NCBI GenBank assembly: GCA_024305405.1
Contig: JAKNDB010000109.1
Span: 4,464,001 to 4,528,000, forward strand
Reading direction: 5' to 3'
DNA: 64,000 nt
Origin: Dirofilaria immitis
Lineage: Eukaryota > Nematoda > Chromadorea > Rhabditida > Onchocercidae
A program made the position numbers and the translations under genes. Position 1 is the first letter of the stretch. Each line of letters opens with the position of its first letter. The notes under the pieces are model-generated. The model was not told where the DNA came from. It did not search any database and saw only the letters and a list, made by a program, of their open reading frames with translations. This document shows positions 1-16,997 of the stretch, in pieces.

Positions 1-699
1 TTCCGAAACGTTGAATAATAAATTAAATAGAATACATACGGAAAATAGAATATATTCTTCATGGAATGATGGTATGAAAATAGCACAAAAATTTGTAGAG
101 CACAGGATGTTATAACTTCTACGAGAACACTCTTTATGAGTATTGTGAAATGGCGAAGAATAATTCAGTGACTGAAGTGGACAGAACCGAAAAGGACAGA
201 TGGACGATGTATTGAGTCTACAGTCTTCATACGATTTTCGAAATCGGAACTGCTAGAAGTTGCGAAGAGTGATGCAGTGACGTATTGTTCAGGGGCAATA
301 TGGGATGTGGAGATTTTTAAGAAAAGTTTTTTTAGTTTTCATCTTGGAAAATTTTCGGTTCCCATGCACAGAAAGGAAGAAACTATATTAACTATAGAAA
401 AGGAGCGTGCTTTGAGGACATCAGCGCTGTTTTCGCATAATCCTTATGTTATATTTTTATAGTGTTCATAAAGAATATTTAGACGAATTTCATCTCCAAA
501 TTGAATGAATTCTTAGTTCTTTAAAAATTGATGGGAAATAGAAATGAAGCAGTGAAATTAGTAGAAAATTGAAAATTTTCCAAGATGAAAATTACTGACG
601 TTCGTAATTCTAGTCATTCACTGTTTGCTTTTGCTACTGAAGAATTTGAATTGTCAGAAGAGAAATTTGTCGGAATTTCGATAAGTAAGAATAATTTTT
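1..699. other. Left-edge spacer, no supported gene
   Basis: AT-rich sequence before the ERp44-like gene. A 61-codon open frame at 277-462 has no recognisable domain, no splice context and a composition like the spacer, so it is not called. The stretch probably contains the promoter of the gene that follows. I see no RNA gene or repeat. Confidence 0.5.
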
Positions 700-701
700 A
701 G
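700..701 (+). promoter_or_regulatory. Candidate spliced-leader acceptor of the ERp44-like gene
   Basis: A T-rich stretch ending in AG lies about 25 bases upstream of the start codon at 727, with no upstream coding exon in a compatible frame. This is the usual layout of a nematode trans-splice site. Inferred from sequence only. Confidence 0.45.
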
Positions 702-726
702 GTAACAAAAATCGTCAGTGCATAAA

Positions 727-3380
727 ATGATAATCAGGAGTTATTGGTTGTTGCTGATAATTTTATCTTTCCCAGCTGTATTCACAAATGTTATTTGGTT
801 GGATATGGATAATCACGATAGTATTATCAAGAGTGCTCAGGTATGAAATTCTGCAGTTTCTCCAGGTTCTTGCGAATTTTCGCAGCTGATTTATTAGTAT
901 TATAGGTCTAAGATCTCATTTTAATCATTTTAAAAACTGTGATAAAAAGAATGGCAGTTTGTTAAGCAAATTATATCGATTGGCGATAAATTTTGTCACT
1001 GAAAAAGCAGTTTTCATTATAAATTCTGATAACCGTATGGTGGATGTATTACTAAATGTAATGAAAGATCGTCGCTTTTGACCAACATTGGAAGTATGGG
1101 TTGGGCTTATGAAATAGATTGTTGTTTCTGTTCAGTTTAATGCTGCAGTTTTTTTAATCTTTTATATGTTTTTTTCATTCCCATTAACTAGACTTACTCT
1201 TTTATTTAGAACGAATCATTGATTGAACTGATCAAATCTTCATTATCTTTTAGTTCTTATATCGGTAATTTACATGAAGTTACTATAATATTTTTGAATA
1301 GTATTCCGATGATTGTAAATGTTGACACATTGGGCACTATGCAGATTTATAGCACAAGAGATTTTATCGGTGAATAAAATTATGGAAAAAAATCACAAAA
1401 AAAGAAAAAGAGTGTCTCGTACTTGTTTTAAATTACTTATATTTAAGTAATTACAATCATTGTTGATAATTATTAGTTTCTGATATTGTTTTAGGTTGTA
1501 TTTGTTGCGTTTTGTGCTGACTGGTGCCCATTTAGTCGTCGACTTAAACCAATTTTTGAAGAAGCTGCTACAGTATTTGCACAAGAGAACCCTACAGCAA
1601 ATGTAATTTGGGCCCTTGTGGATAGCGTCGAACAAGTAAAATTTTGCTGGACGAAGTTAACTTAATGTTTCTTTATATCGATGAAAAGAATTCTGTATAG
1701 TAAGGATGCTCACTTTTTTGTTAAATTCAGGTTTTTTTATAGGCAAAAATTGCTGACAAGTACTCTGTTAGTAAATATCCAACGATGAAAGTTTTTGTCA
1801 ACGGAGAATTAGCGAATAAAGAGTACAGGTATTTCCATTATATTACTGAGTACTATTTGCATGTTTGCGGACAGGAGTTCTTCGAAATTCTTTGATTTCG
1901 TTGCAAAGAATTCATTCTACTTAATTGCTAGGTCTGCGCGCTCAGTTGAAGGACTCACAGAGTTTGTTAAACGTCAGCTGTCATCCAGCATACAAGATTT
2001 TGCTGGTAAAAAGATCTGGAACAGCAAATGGACAAGTCCAAGAGAAATGTGATTGCTTATTTTGCAGACAAAAATAGCTATGAATATCGAAGTTTCCAGG
2101 TTGCGTTTTTTTTGTCATTTAGAGATTGTGTCTTATATCAGTATCACTTTATAAACAGTTTTTATGGATTGTGTTTTGGAGTTGTAGAAGGTTGCTACTA
2201 TTTTACGCGAAGATTGTGCGTTTTGGGTTGGTGTCGACAGAAACTTGGAAGCTAGGGATGGAGGCATGATGCATTTCCGTGATCCAGATACTGAAGATGA
2301 ACAAAGGTTGATTTCTGAAGTTTTTTTTTTCAATAAGAATAATAATCGCTTTCAGCACTATCACGAATGAGCAGTAGAAATGTTTGGGTTTGTAAAGCTA
2401 CTTCGAATATAATGTAAATTTTGAAGTGTTCTATCATTGAAGTTTATTGCAGTTCACGGGCAATTTTACGGACTACAACTATGTAAAACAATGGCTTACA
2501 GATAAGTGTATACCACTAGTACGGGAAGTCACGTTTGAAAATGTTGAAGAGCTGACGGAAGAAGGTCTACCATTCTTGCTTTTCTTCAGAAATCCTGGAG
2601 ACAAGGAGGGCGACAAAAAGTTTACTGAATTGGTAAATTGTATCTTATCATATTTTTCTTTGGTAAGTGAAGAAATTTCAGGTGCCTAGAACATAATAAG
2701 TTTGAATAAAATTGGTTTATAATCCTTTGAACTAATATTTTCTCTGAAAAAGTTATTTCGATTTGCAGGTAATGCGTGAACTTTATGATCAGAAAAATGC
2801 AGTCAATGCTTTACTCGCAGATGGTTATAAATTTGCACATCCGTTAAAACATTTAGGTAAAACTGAAAATGATTTGCCGGTTTTAGCTATTGATTCGTTT
2901 CAGCATATGTTTTTGTTTGACAATATGAATGAATTATACGTCCCTGGAAAGCTTCGGCAGGTATATTTTATTTATATCCGTTAAATATTGAAGATGATAT
3001 TTTGAGTGTTATTCCAGTAAAGTAGTGCTTCCCTAGAGATTGCAATGAATATTTTTATCGTGTAATCACTAGTTATTTTTAATCTCGTTTTTATATTTGC
3101 ACGCGTATCTAAATATTCATTTTCTAACTAAGTTAAAAAGCTTCTGTTTCAGTTTGTTCTAAATCTGCATTCTGGAAAATTGCACAAAGAGTTTCACGAA
3201 AAAATGGATCAGGAAATGATAGATTTTCGAAAGCTGGCGTTGAAAAAACTTGATACATTTGCAGAAAATAATGTAAAAATACCAGCTGCGACGTCATTTG
3301 CAACACCTCCTCCTTCTATTTTTAAGGAACTGAAACCTTCGGGAAGTCGTTATTCTTTGTTAAGGAAAACTGAATTATAG
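727..3380 (+). CDS. ERp44-like endoplasmic reticulum thioredoxin-domain protein
   Basis: Nine exons: 727-840, 1495-1635, 1743-1828, 1932-2099, 2188-2306, 2375-2413, 2453-2632, 2769-2960, 3153-3380; about 422 residues, close to human ERp44 (406). The N-terminus is a hydrophobic signal peptide. A thioredoxin fold follows with the motif ADWCPFS near residues 47-53, a single-cysteine CxxS site as in ERp44 (CRFS there) rather than the CxxC of a reductase. Later blocks match the family: DKSKRNVIAYF, LVREVTFEN, EELTEEGLPFL, AIDSFQHM and LHSGKLHKEFH. The protein ends RKTEL, a KDEL-type ER retention signal. In the family it retains Ero1, ERAP1 and unassembled secretory proteins in the early secretory pathway. 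Exon 4 carries a one-base contraction at the A run 2008-2012. The exon 6/7 junction is uncertain: the phase is also off by one there, either another missing base or an acceptor at 2442. Confidence 0.9.
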
Positions 3381-5546
3381 TTCATGTGTTTTATTTTACT
3401 GTTATTATAGCTATCTCTAAAGTACAGAGGAAGTGATGATTCCCAGGTATCTACTGCTATCTATTGCCATTCTTTATTCGGTCTAAAATTTCAGGGTGTT
3501 TTTAAAGTGCCTTCTGAAATATCTTAATTGTCTCATCATTTCAAACATTATTATTGCGCAATATTGTGTTTTGTAACTATTTTAATATTTAACTTCAGTC
3601 ACTTCCACGAGAATTCACTTGTATGTCAGGTGAATTTAGTTCTTATCTCACTGATTTTTAATATAGGAATAATAGAAAATAATTATATGATTTATTTACC
3701 AATAGTTTTGTGGATACTCGATTTTTGCTTCATGCTGTTGTCTCTATATGCCTGTTTTTTAATTAACTGGAATATTTTGTGCCGGGAGAAAATTATTGTT
3801 ACAGTCATTGTTTGCATGGCCGAACAATTATTTTAGATTTGGATTTTGGTATTTCATTGTTATCTTTTTTGGCATAAGACTAGCTGAGGATTTCCTAAAG
3901 TGCATTTCTCAGTAGAATTATTCTTCTTCGTTTCTCATTCTGTTTGTCATGATCAACATATTTTTCTCAAATTCTATGATATTGGAGCAGATAATTCTGC
4001 TACTGCTTCTTATTATTGTATTTATATTAGTTATTATTAATTAAATTATTATTACTACTATTATTATTACCGTGCCTCTATGCAGTTCAACATGTGGTGA
4101 TTCCAATTGACTGTATCTCATTTAACTACTGCTTCATCACTGGTTTACCATGCATGAGTAGTGAAATGATCTTACTGATTGCCTCTTTTAGTACGAATTG
4201 ACTAAAGTTTGTAGGATGAAATTAATGAAATGTGCCTTACTTCTCTCATGTCTCAGTTCGTTTCTCAAATTAATATCTGAAGTCTTTATTAGTTTTTGTT
4301 TAGTTTTTTTGTTGGGAAATCTAGCCTAAGATTTGGTTGATTTTCAGATTTAACTTATTTTAGATTCGTAAAGATTTCAGTCTGGGCTGTAATATCCTTA
4401 GTTTTGCTTTTTCTTTCAATTTTTTTAGCCTTTCTTTTGAAAGAATTTTCGATGGCATTTTTTGTTTTGTAAGTTTTGTATTTAATAAAGTTAAATACCA
4501 TTAACAGTTACAGAAATTCCTGCGTTTACCGAGATCAGTATTGGTATTCATTTCCCTGTGACACTACTCTATGTATAAATTTCTGAAATTTTTTCAGCTG
4601 CAGTTATATATGCATATCGTCTGTTTGAAAGAGTCGTGCGTCGTGATCCATCCAGTCGTGATAAAGTTTAATAGGTTAATCAATTTAGTAATTGTAACCA
4701 GTGATTTTTATTCATTTATAGTTGCACATCTGGCATTATATATGGTCAAGTTATTTTGTTGTTGCAATTAATACTAAAAAGCAATTAATACTATATTTGA
4801 AGAGTTGAACTGAAGCAAATCACATCATATGATAAACAATTAATAATCTGCCTTCATTGTAACTTTCAATTAATATCATCCCCTTAAAGGTAGTCGGTGT
4901 ATTGTTTGTTCTAACACACCATTTTTTCAAATCGATAGTTTTCGCGAGCCACTCATTGCGCAGTTGCAGAACGATGCTTCGTAAGCTTTGCATATACAAC
5001 ATTTAGTAGTCAGAATATTATCACACTGTAAAATGATAAACCAATGACTACGGTGACATTCTTATCACTCTACTTAGTTATCAGCAGAAACTGACACTTC
5101 CCTTTATTTTCCACAAATCGCTCGTCAACAATCCAGGATTCTACGCGTATCGCACTTATTTTTGTCCGTTTGAATGAAATGGTTGTAAAGTTTAAGAAAC
5201 TCGAATTTTGATTGGAAAATCTACTACGAGATATTTAAGTCGAAATTCGATTTTTAGGGATATGAAAAACACCTTCCTTTCCTCGCGTTTTTAATAAAAA
5301 TTATTTTTATTAATAATTTTTGCTGTTCAACAAAAGAAAGTAACGTTGTTTTTTGTGCATCAAGGTTAAAAGATAGTTATAACAGAAGTATAAGAACATT
5401 TTAGTGGAAACATTGAAGAAGTCTTATCACTTTCTTCAAGTCTTAAAATGCTTTATTTTTTTGACAAAATAAAAAATATTTTAATGTTCAACTTCGAGTT
5501 TTTTTTCACTTTGAGAAAATGATATGCCTGCAAATTCCAATTGATT
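3381..5546. other. Spacer between the ERp44-like and cation transporter genes
   Basis: AT-rich, T-rich on the + strand. It holds the 3' untranslated region of the upstream gene and a degenerate ATT/ACT microsatellite near 4010-4072. The hydrophobic open frame at 3528-3836 is explained by T-rich sequence and is not called. The gap of about 2.2 kb makes a classical nematode operon of the two flanking genes unlikely. Confidence 0.5.
4010..4072. repeat. Degenerate ATT/ACT trinucleotide tract
   Basis: Repeated TTA/ATT and ACT units with interruptions, in spacer sequence. A simple microsatellite with no apparent function. Confidence 0.6.
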
Positions 5547-5548
5547 AG
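5547..5548 (+). promoter_or_regulatory. Candidate spliced-leader acceptor of the cation transporter
   Basis: The sequence TTGATTAG ends seven bases upstream of the start codon at 5556. No upstream coding exon is seen, so this AG may accept a spliced leader. The pyrimidine tract is weak. Confidence 0.3.
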
Positions 5549-5555
5549 GTGGTAA

Positions 5556-7864
5556 ATGAATCAGGAGGAAAGAAAAACCTTGCTTGGGAACGAGTGTGGA
5601 TGTACTAACACTTATTCGGGAGAATCCCCAACTAAATATATAGTAACAAATCAGCCTTATCAAGTTAACGTTTCGTTCTGGAAAAGACGACAACACAAAA
5701 ACTTCTCCGTAAGGTTATATATTTCCTCCGAATTTCAATTCTGTTTTATCTTATCAATTTAATTAATATCTATTTGCGAAGTGTCTGTTGCGGGGGTAGC
5801 AGGGAATGCAGAAATAAGCACAAATTTTTGTGAAAATGTATGCTATCTATTTTTAACGTAAATAATGAAAGAGAGGAATATTATTTAAAAGTCATCAATT
5901 TATAATTTGAATCTAAAGCCACTGTACGAACCGTGCTCTAATCTGTAGAAATTATAGTACAACGAACATCAGGAACGTCTGCAATCCTTGTATCGTCATG
6001 ATCAACAACTTTTCACAGATTTTTTACATGAAAATGCAGTGAAAACAACAAATGATGAAGTGCAACGAAAGCAAAACATAACTAGTATCTTGGCAGGAAT
6101 AACTTTTGCAACGAACATTATTTTGTTATTTGCCAATGGCATTGCTTCTGTATTGTCCGGTTCTCTTTCTATTATTAGGTGTATTTTCTAAAAGATTTAA
6201 AAATATTTGTAATTCTAAATCTTTCTAGAAATATTTTATTGATGTTGTCATTCATGTAATACTTTTTAATTCTTAAAATTGGAAATTTTCATGAAAATAG
6301 TTAAAAATTTGTTTAACCTAGCACTTTTCTCGATTCGGCTGTGGATTGTATTAGTGGAGTATTAATTTATATTAGTACATGGGCTATCAATAATACGGAT
6401 ACATTCAACTATCCACGAGGACGAGCACGCTTAGAACTTATTATTGTTCTCATTTGTTCGGTTGTTATGGGTGTCGCCAACATTATGATGATTATTCAAT
6501 CAGTTGAATCCATTATCAATAAGAGTGTGAGATATGCTTCATTTGATAAATAATGATAAATTTTAAGAGTGACAATGCAAAAAAGTCACTTGATCCCTGA
6601 CTTACAAATTTGCTCGATAACTAAGAATCCTTAAAACTGTTAGTTTCAATTTCAATACTAATCTAAAAATTTCCTACTTTTGAATACTTCAAGTTTTATT
6701 TATATGAATTTGCCAGCTGACAGCTCTTTTTCAATCAACATTATGACTACTAAAATTTTGGCAATCTTCGAAAAGTATCATTTGTTGCAGATATATCCGA
6801 ATGCAAGTGCACCTACCATTTGCATATTAGTTACTGCTTGTACCATAAAAGTGCTGTTGATGATATTTTGTTACAAGCACGGTACACCCGGTTCACGGGT
6901 TTGTTTTGCTTCTTTTTTTTTAAGTGGACATTTTAAAGTTAAAAGAATGATTCATTGCATTAAAAAAAAGGAAGAAGCAAATGATTAGCAATAATAATCA
7001 AATGATAATAATTCATATTTCTACTTGCTATATATATGTATATACGGAAGAATAATTATTTATTTCAATATGTAAATATTGTAAATATATCTTACTTACT
7101 ATCATTATATTTTAAAAAGTGAAAATAGAGGTGAACTTCCTGCGAAACGAACCAGATCTGTTTGCATTTATCAAGACTTTATCTGAGTGGCTGATAAAAT
7201 AACTATGACCGATATAACCAATAATACTGATGAAATTATTTTTAGACGTTAGCGATGGATCAGCGAAATGATATTATAACAAGTACAGTTGCACTGATCA
7301 GTGCTTTTATTGGTGACAAATACTGGCTTTATGCGGACCCAATTGGAGCCATTTGTGTCTGGTAAAAATATTATCCGCTTCTGAACATAACTCTTGGACT
7401 TCATATTTCTCTTTTGATCAGTTACTGAATTCTATCTTCCATGACTTTTGATTGTTTACAGTCACTTCCCCTCCATTTTCCGATCTATTTTGATCTATGT
7501 TTCATCATCTTTTACATAAGAGTGCTAAACGAGCTTGTTGCAGCACATTTGTGGCATCGTCGTGGTTTTTAATGCATTACATAATATTCCAATGTTGGTG
7601 GGTAAACGTGGTGATCAGGAGAACCTATCACGCATTATCCGGATTTGTGTGGAGCACGATGAGCACATTAAATGTCTGGATCATGTTATGGTATATCACA
7701 CTGGTTCATTGGCCACGGTGGAAGTACATATTGTATTGGATGATGATTTGCCACTCAAGATCACTCATGACATTATCGAATCGCTGACAAAGAAAATCTC
7801 GGTTTTACCATTTGTCGAGCGAGCTTTTGTTCATGGTGATTACCGATGTGATGGTGACTGGTAA
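5556..7864 (+). CDS. Mn-type cation diffusion facilitator (CDF/SLC30-like) transporter
   Basis: Six exons: 5556-5708, 5958-6178, 6322-6526, 6791-6898, 7246-7361, 7544-7864; about 374 residues. After a hydrophilic N-terminus, the first membrane segment starts near residue 92. The metal-site motif in TM2 is DSAVD (about 129-133) and in TM5 DQRND (about 234-238). DxxxD in both positions is the signature of the manganese branch of CDF proteins, not the HxxxD of zinc transporters. YPRGRAR, GDKYWLYADPIGA and VERAFVHGDY match conserved blocks of that branch, the last in the cytosolic C-terminal domain. It probably exports divalent metal, likely Mn, from cytosol into an organelle or out of the cell by proton exchange. 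Exon 6 needs one extra T at the run 7566-7570; with it, the spacing from GAI to LVG equals that of plant Mn-CDFs. An alternative C-terminus exists (8012-8087). Confidence 0.88.
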
Positions 7865-8011
7865 ATATGTATCCGCACTTCATTTTCTTATTTCTATTCA
7901 TTTCTGTTGGTGTATCCTTTGATAAATTTATTGCAAAAATACATAATCTGCGAGTTTGAACCAATATTCGTAGCAAGTAATTCCATTACACATTTGTATC
8001 TTACTCTTCAG

Positions 8012-8087
8012 TTGGGGTATAAGTGAAAACTTGAAGATTATATGGAACGGTGGAGGAGGTAAAAAAAAGGATGGAGCTAATTCTTGA
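8012..8087 (+). CDS. Possible alternative last exon of the cation transporter
   Basis: The main reading frame stops at 7864, but a donor at 7861 (G|GTAAAT) and an acceptor ending at 8011 (CTCTTCAG) would remove 151 bases. The frame then continues in phase for about 25 residues, rich in Gly and Lys, to TGA at 8085-8087. Retaining the intron gives the shorter C-terminus ending GDW. Both forms are possible from sequence alone. Confidence 0.4.
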
Positions 8088-11000
8088 TCTAAATCATCGA
8101 TAGCTAGTGATTTAATTCAATATTAAAAGGAAAAAGTTTGTTATTTTTATTGAAGTTGTTATATTTATTCGTGTGCTGCGATCAATCATGGTTACAACCC
8201 TTTCGAGTGATAGCAGTAAGTTTAAGTTATTTTGGTTAACCTGGAATTGCTACCAAATTAAATTTTTATCATGTATTGAACTTAGTTTTGCTTAAATTAT
8301 GCCAGTGGCTGCATGAAACATTGAATATTCTTCGAATCGTTTCAAAATTTGATGTTATTCAAATTAAAGATTTTTTTATAAAAAAATATATTCTAGTATA
8401 TTTCCCGCTACCATCTGTATCTGATTCTTAATTTGTAGGTTCAACAACTGTCTAAAATGATTTATCAACGTCATAAGATATCATTATATGATACGTTTGA
8501 GTAATCCATTTTCGAAATTAAATGTTCAAATTAAAAGATTTTTACTTCATAAATTATGCTACGGAAAAGAATTTTTCGGGGAAGACGCTGCAGCAAAGCC
8601 TTCTTATCCTTACTTGCTAGATTCAGCTAGCCTTAAATGCTTCACTTCACAGTTTAACAGAGTCTTTTTGCATTGTAAAGCAAAAATGGAAAAAGCAAAA
8701 AATCGAAGTTGACAATAACTAGTTCACTTTCTCTGCTTCTCTTGCCTTTCCTCATTCAAAATACGAACAACTTTTGTCATTTTGCGATTTTAGCAACGAA
8801 AACGGAAGTCACCCAAAATTATCAACAGTCTGCAAGTCTACAAAATTCGCCTGCTAAAATTTTGTTAAAATTTAAAAGAAAAGATGTTCATTAAACAGTG
8901 TACGTTTAAATTATCGATGACACTTTAAATTTATTGAACTATTCATGTTGTCGCGAACGCTTTCTAACTGATTATGCATGTAGGAGACTTTTAATCGTTT
9001 TAGTAATTCCGATAAAAAATCTGGTTTAGAAATAGCGTAATCCCATACAAGAATCGAGAAAATTGTGAATCGTAGTCATGACGAAATAGTTATATGCACA
9101 AATATTTAAGTGTTAGCTCATCATTTTAGTTAAAATTTTTGAAAATTACTCATTTTTCAAATAATTTGGTTGTTACCAAAATATAGTATTAGTTTTCTTG
9201 ATTTAGATTTCTCGGCCTGCAAAGTTCTCTAAATGCTCTCATCAGATTTCTAAAAGTAAGCGATTTTATTTATTATAAAATAGAAAAGAATAAAAAAATA
9301 AAAAGAGACATAATTTGTGCCTTTAAATTTGAAATTCAGTAATTCTCTATTCCAAACAAAAAAATACAACTAATTTCGCACTAACTTTAGCAACATGTTT
9401 GCAACATTATAAAAAAGTATTGAAATGTCTAGCTATTATTAAGGGCGTTCTTCATTCTCAGCAAATGCATTATTTTGCTCACCTAATAATGTTAATAATG
9501 GAAGTGTTATGTATATGCAATATGTGTACTGGTATTCAACAAAATTAGCAGTGATAATTTTGCAATTTGGCAAAAGAACTTGACAAAATCCGCAAAAACG
9601 ACTTCCTAATTGTGATGCTTTATGATAGCGAAAATAGCAAGCAAAACTAAAAATTCTTGAAGAAAAACGATGTGCTAAGAAAAATTGATGAAAATCATCT
9701 TTGAAGATATTTTATGTGCGTTAAAGTGAGCATGGAAGTAAGGCCATAAATAAAATCGTAAAGATGGCATGATAAATTTTTTCAACAAATTTATCAATAA
9801 GTTTATTTCAATAAATTATTTTCATTGCTTATAGCTTATTTCACATGACTTGAGTAGCCAAGTTCACAATGTAACTTCATCTTATATAATCTACTTTTAA
9901 GTTCTGTAAATTGTGTTGAAGTCAAGCAAATCGACGACTCAGTAAACAGTTATAAATGAATTGCAAAAGTACATATAATTTTTAGAAATAGAGTGATGAG
10001 AAAACTAGAGAAAATAACGACTTTCGACAAACAAACTTGCAAACGTGAGACATTTTGCATATCTAAGCTTTTAAAATCCACTAATCATATCATTTCATTA
10101 CTTCAAACAAATAAGTGTTAAGAACTTAAATAAATTTTAACGTTTAATAAATGCGAGTTTGCCATGTTTTTGTTGCAATAATCAAATTGAAGTTCAAGAA
10201 ATTCATTTATTACTCGAAAAATTTCGGCAACGATATTCATTTTCATCTCAAATATGCAGATATAAATTGCTGTCAAAGTTTCAAAGATACGTGAGCTGCA
10301 TGTATTGTATTATATGGAAGACTAAAATTGTTGCCGAAAAGATAAAGTGACAAGGAATTCTAATCACCTTATTAGATCCTTTGTTATAAAAATGCACGCA
10401 ATCGAATGTATTGGTGTCTTATAAACATTGGCGACAATTTTAGTCTTCCAATTTTTAGGCGTAATCTAATCATTCATTTTTGATAGTTATCAAATTTTAG
10501 CTAAAATGGTTTGTGCCTTTAATTTTTTTTTTTAGAATTAACAATCTGCTATCTAATGAAGTGATTGAAAATAAGTAATTTTGTAAATGCGATATTTAAG
10601 AAGTACAGCATTCAATTTTCGTTGGTACAAAATTTCATTGTTACTAGTAAGAAGGTTAAAAATTAATAATTGATTATTTTAAATTGTATTGACGGACATT
10701 ATAATGAGATTCATTTTTTTTCTTAGTTTTTGATTAAGGCATGGTTTTCTAATACTTTTTTTTACATATTTTTACATATATATGCATATTTACACATTTT
10801 GATAGCTACCTTTGAAACTGAGTACATGTATCTGTAGTCTCTATATTTGGCAAAATTTAACGATTAAGAAGTACATTTCGAGAATTAATTTCTAAACAAA
10901 TGCCAATAAGCTGGATATTGTATTAAATTAATATGAATATGATCATTCACTGAAACGACTTATGCAGTCCACAACAGTTGACTAAGATTATTACAGTAAG

Positions 11001-12830
11001 CCCTTGAAATTAAGGAGCTTAAAATAAAGCTTGACGATTCCTACCACTTTTTTTCCCGATTTTCATCCCTTCCCTTTATCTACTCATTTAGCGCAACACC
11101 AGTGAGTTTGCCTCTTCCAGCTTAATTAATATTGGAAACAATTTGATGTAAGATGTCAAAAGTTTCTGAACTAATAGCATTATCACTATCAGAAGTAAAC
11201 AAATCGAAAAGGAAACCAGAGAAAAACTATGATCATCATTATGCAACATTTCCAGAGGGAGAGACGTTATGTTGTGTTTACCCGGCACATGCTTCGATCC
11301 TGAATTCCAGACCGACTAAGTGCAGCAATAAACCTCAATCTTAATTATTTGATACAAATTTCTTTAACCAGCTGCTCCTGTATTATTTTATTTTTTATTG
11401 ACTTATTTAGTAAGATACTTTTAATTCTTAAACAAAATCTTTCGATTCGTTTCCAGATAAACGGCATTACTTTCTCTCTAATTTGAAGTAAATACTATTT
11501 GTTTTCAATAAAATAGTAACAAAAATATAAATATAAATATAAACGCAACATCACACAATCACTTTTCAGTGTTTTCAGTACAAATGCCATAGCTGTTCAA
11601 ATCAAAAAATATTTTCTTTCTACAGCACATAATTAGCTATATATATGCTACTTGGCAAAACCATTAACTAGAGAAGTCACTTTACATCATAAGGCAAGCT
11701 TTCTTCAGTGGAATAAAAGAGAAGAAATGTTTCAAAAAAAGCCCTTCCAATTTCTTGAAAATTCTTCACGTGTGCAAAGTAATTTGCTACGATCATCTTT
11801 ACCCTTTTCACAGAGATGATGAAAAAACTTTGTGAAAATCAACTCTAGAAAATCAATAAGGATTCCAAGAAGGAATAAGTATGAAAGAAATACACATATC
11901 TGCTACGAAACGTAACAATAATAAGAATAACGGAAATTAAGTCAAAATAATGACTAGAGAATAACATTATAAACAACATGTAGAAAAAAAACGCTATATT
12001 ATATATGCAAATCATAGAAATAAATATAACGAGATCACCATCCTATAAGTTCTGTCAATAAAAATTTGATGAAGACTACAGGATGCAGTGTGTCAGGATG
12101 ACAATAAACATGTCAAACCAAACAAGTGGGTCTGTAAAACATTAATTTTTCTCTCTAGAAGGACAAACATAATGTCGCAAGAGCCAATAATAAGAGGGGA
12201 TTCGTATGATAACACCAGAAATTTATGATGCCGATTGGAACAATTGCTTAAGATTGGACAACTAAACAGCAATGCCAGCAATTAATTATTCTGAAGCAAA
12301 CTGAGCACATATTCGATAAAATAAACATTTAGGAGCAACGTATTCTTCATTTTATTCCTCGTTCAATTTTATAGAAGTGAGAAACCAACCGACTTTCACT
12401 ATCTTAATAGCTAGCGAATGAATGTAAATAAATTTTACAAAAGCAACCAGAAATTTTACATAACTGGCATACATTTGTTTATTAATTTATCTTTTGATCA
12501 TGCTAACATCGTTTCAAATGATATATATAAATTAACAGACTTTCACAAGAATAAAACATAGTTCCTTCCATATCTTCAATTAATAAAAATTTAGTTTATT
12601 TAAACTTTTTAAATTAAGTTATTTTGCTGGCTATCGTATCCACTGATAATGTTTTTAGCATCTTAGAAAGTATTCAAAATATAATGAAATATAAAGTTGA
12701 TTTTCGTACATCAATCTATAATACTCAGTAAGCGGCGGTCAACACTGATGTTATAATACGTGAATCACAACATGGAATTCGGAAAATATCACACACAAGG
12801 AATAGAGGAAACGAATGAATAATAACAGCT
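8088..12830. other. Long spacer without a supported gene
   Basis: About 4.7 kb of AT-rich DNA between the 3' ends of the cation transporter (+) and the PCAF gene (-), so a tail-to-tail region holding two 3' untranslated regions. Open frames at 8488-8712, 8709-8894, 10159-10350 and 11153-11344 show no domain, no splice structure and spacer-like composition. I see no tRNA, repeat family or transposon end. Confidence 0.5.

Positions 12831-16997
<4,167 letters not shown>

Noticed and set aside
3528..3836. A 102-residue hydrophobic membrane protein
   Set aside because: T-rich spacer gives Leu/Ile/Phe-rich frames by chance; there is no splice context, domain or coding composition.
727..7864. Nematode operon of the ERp44-like and transporter genes
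   Set aside because: The intergenic gap is about 2.2 kb, far beyond the usual few hundred bases, and each gene has its own candidate leader acceptor.
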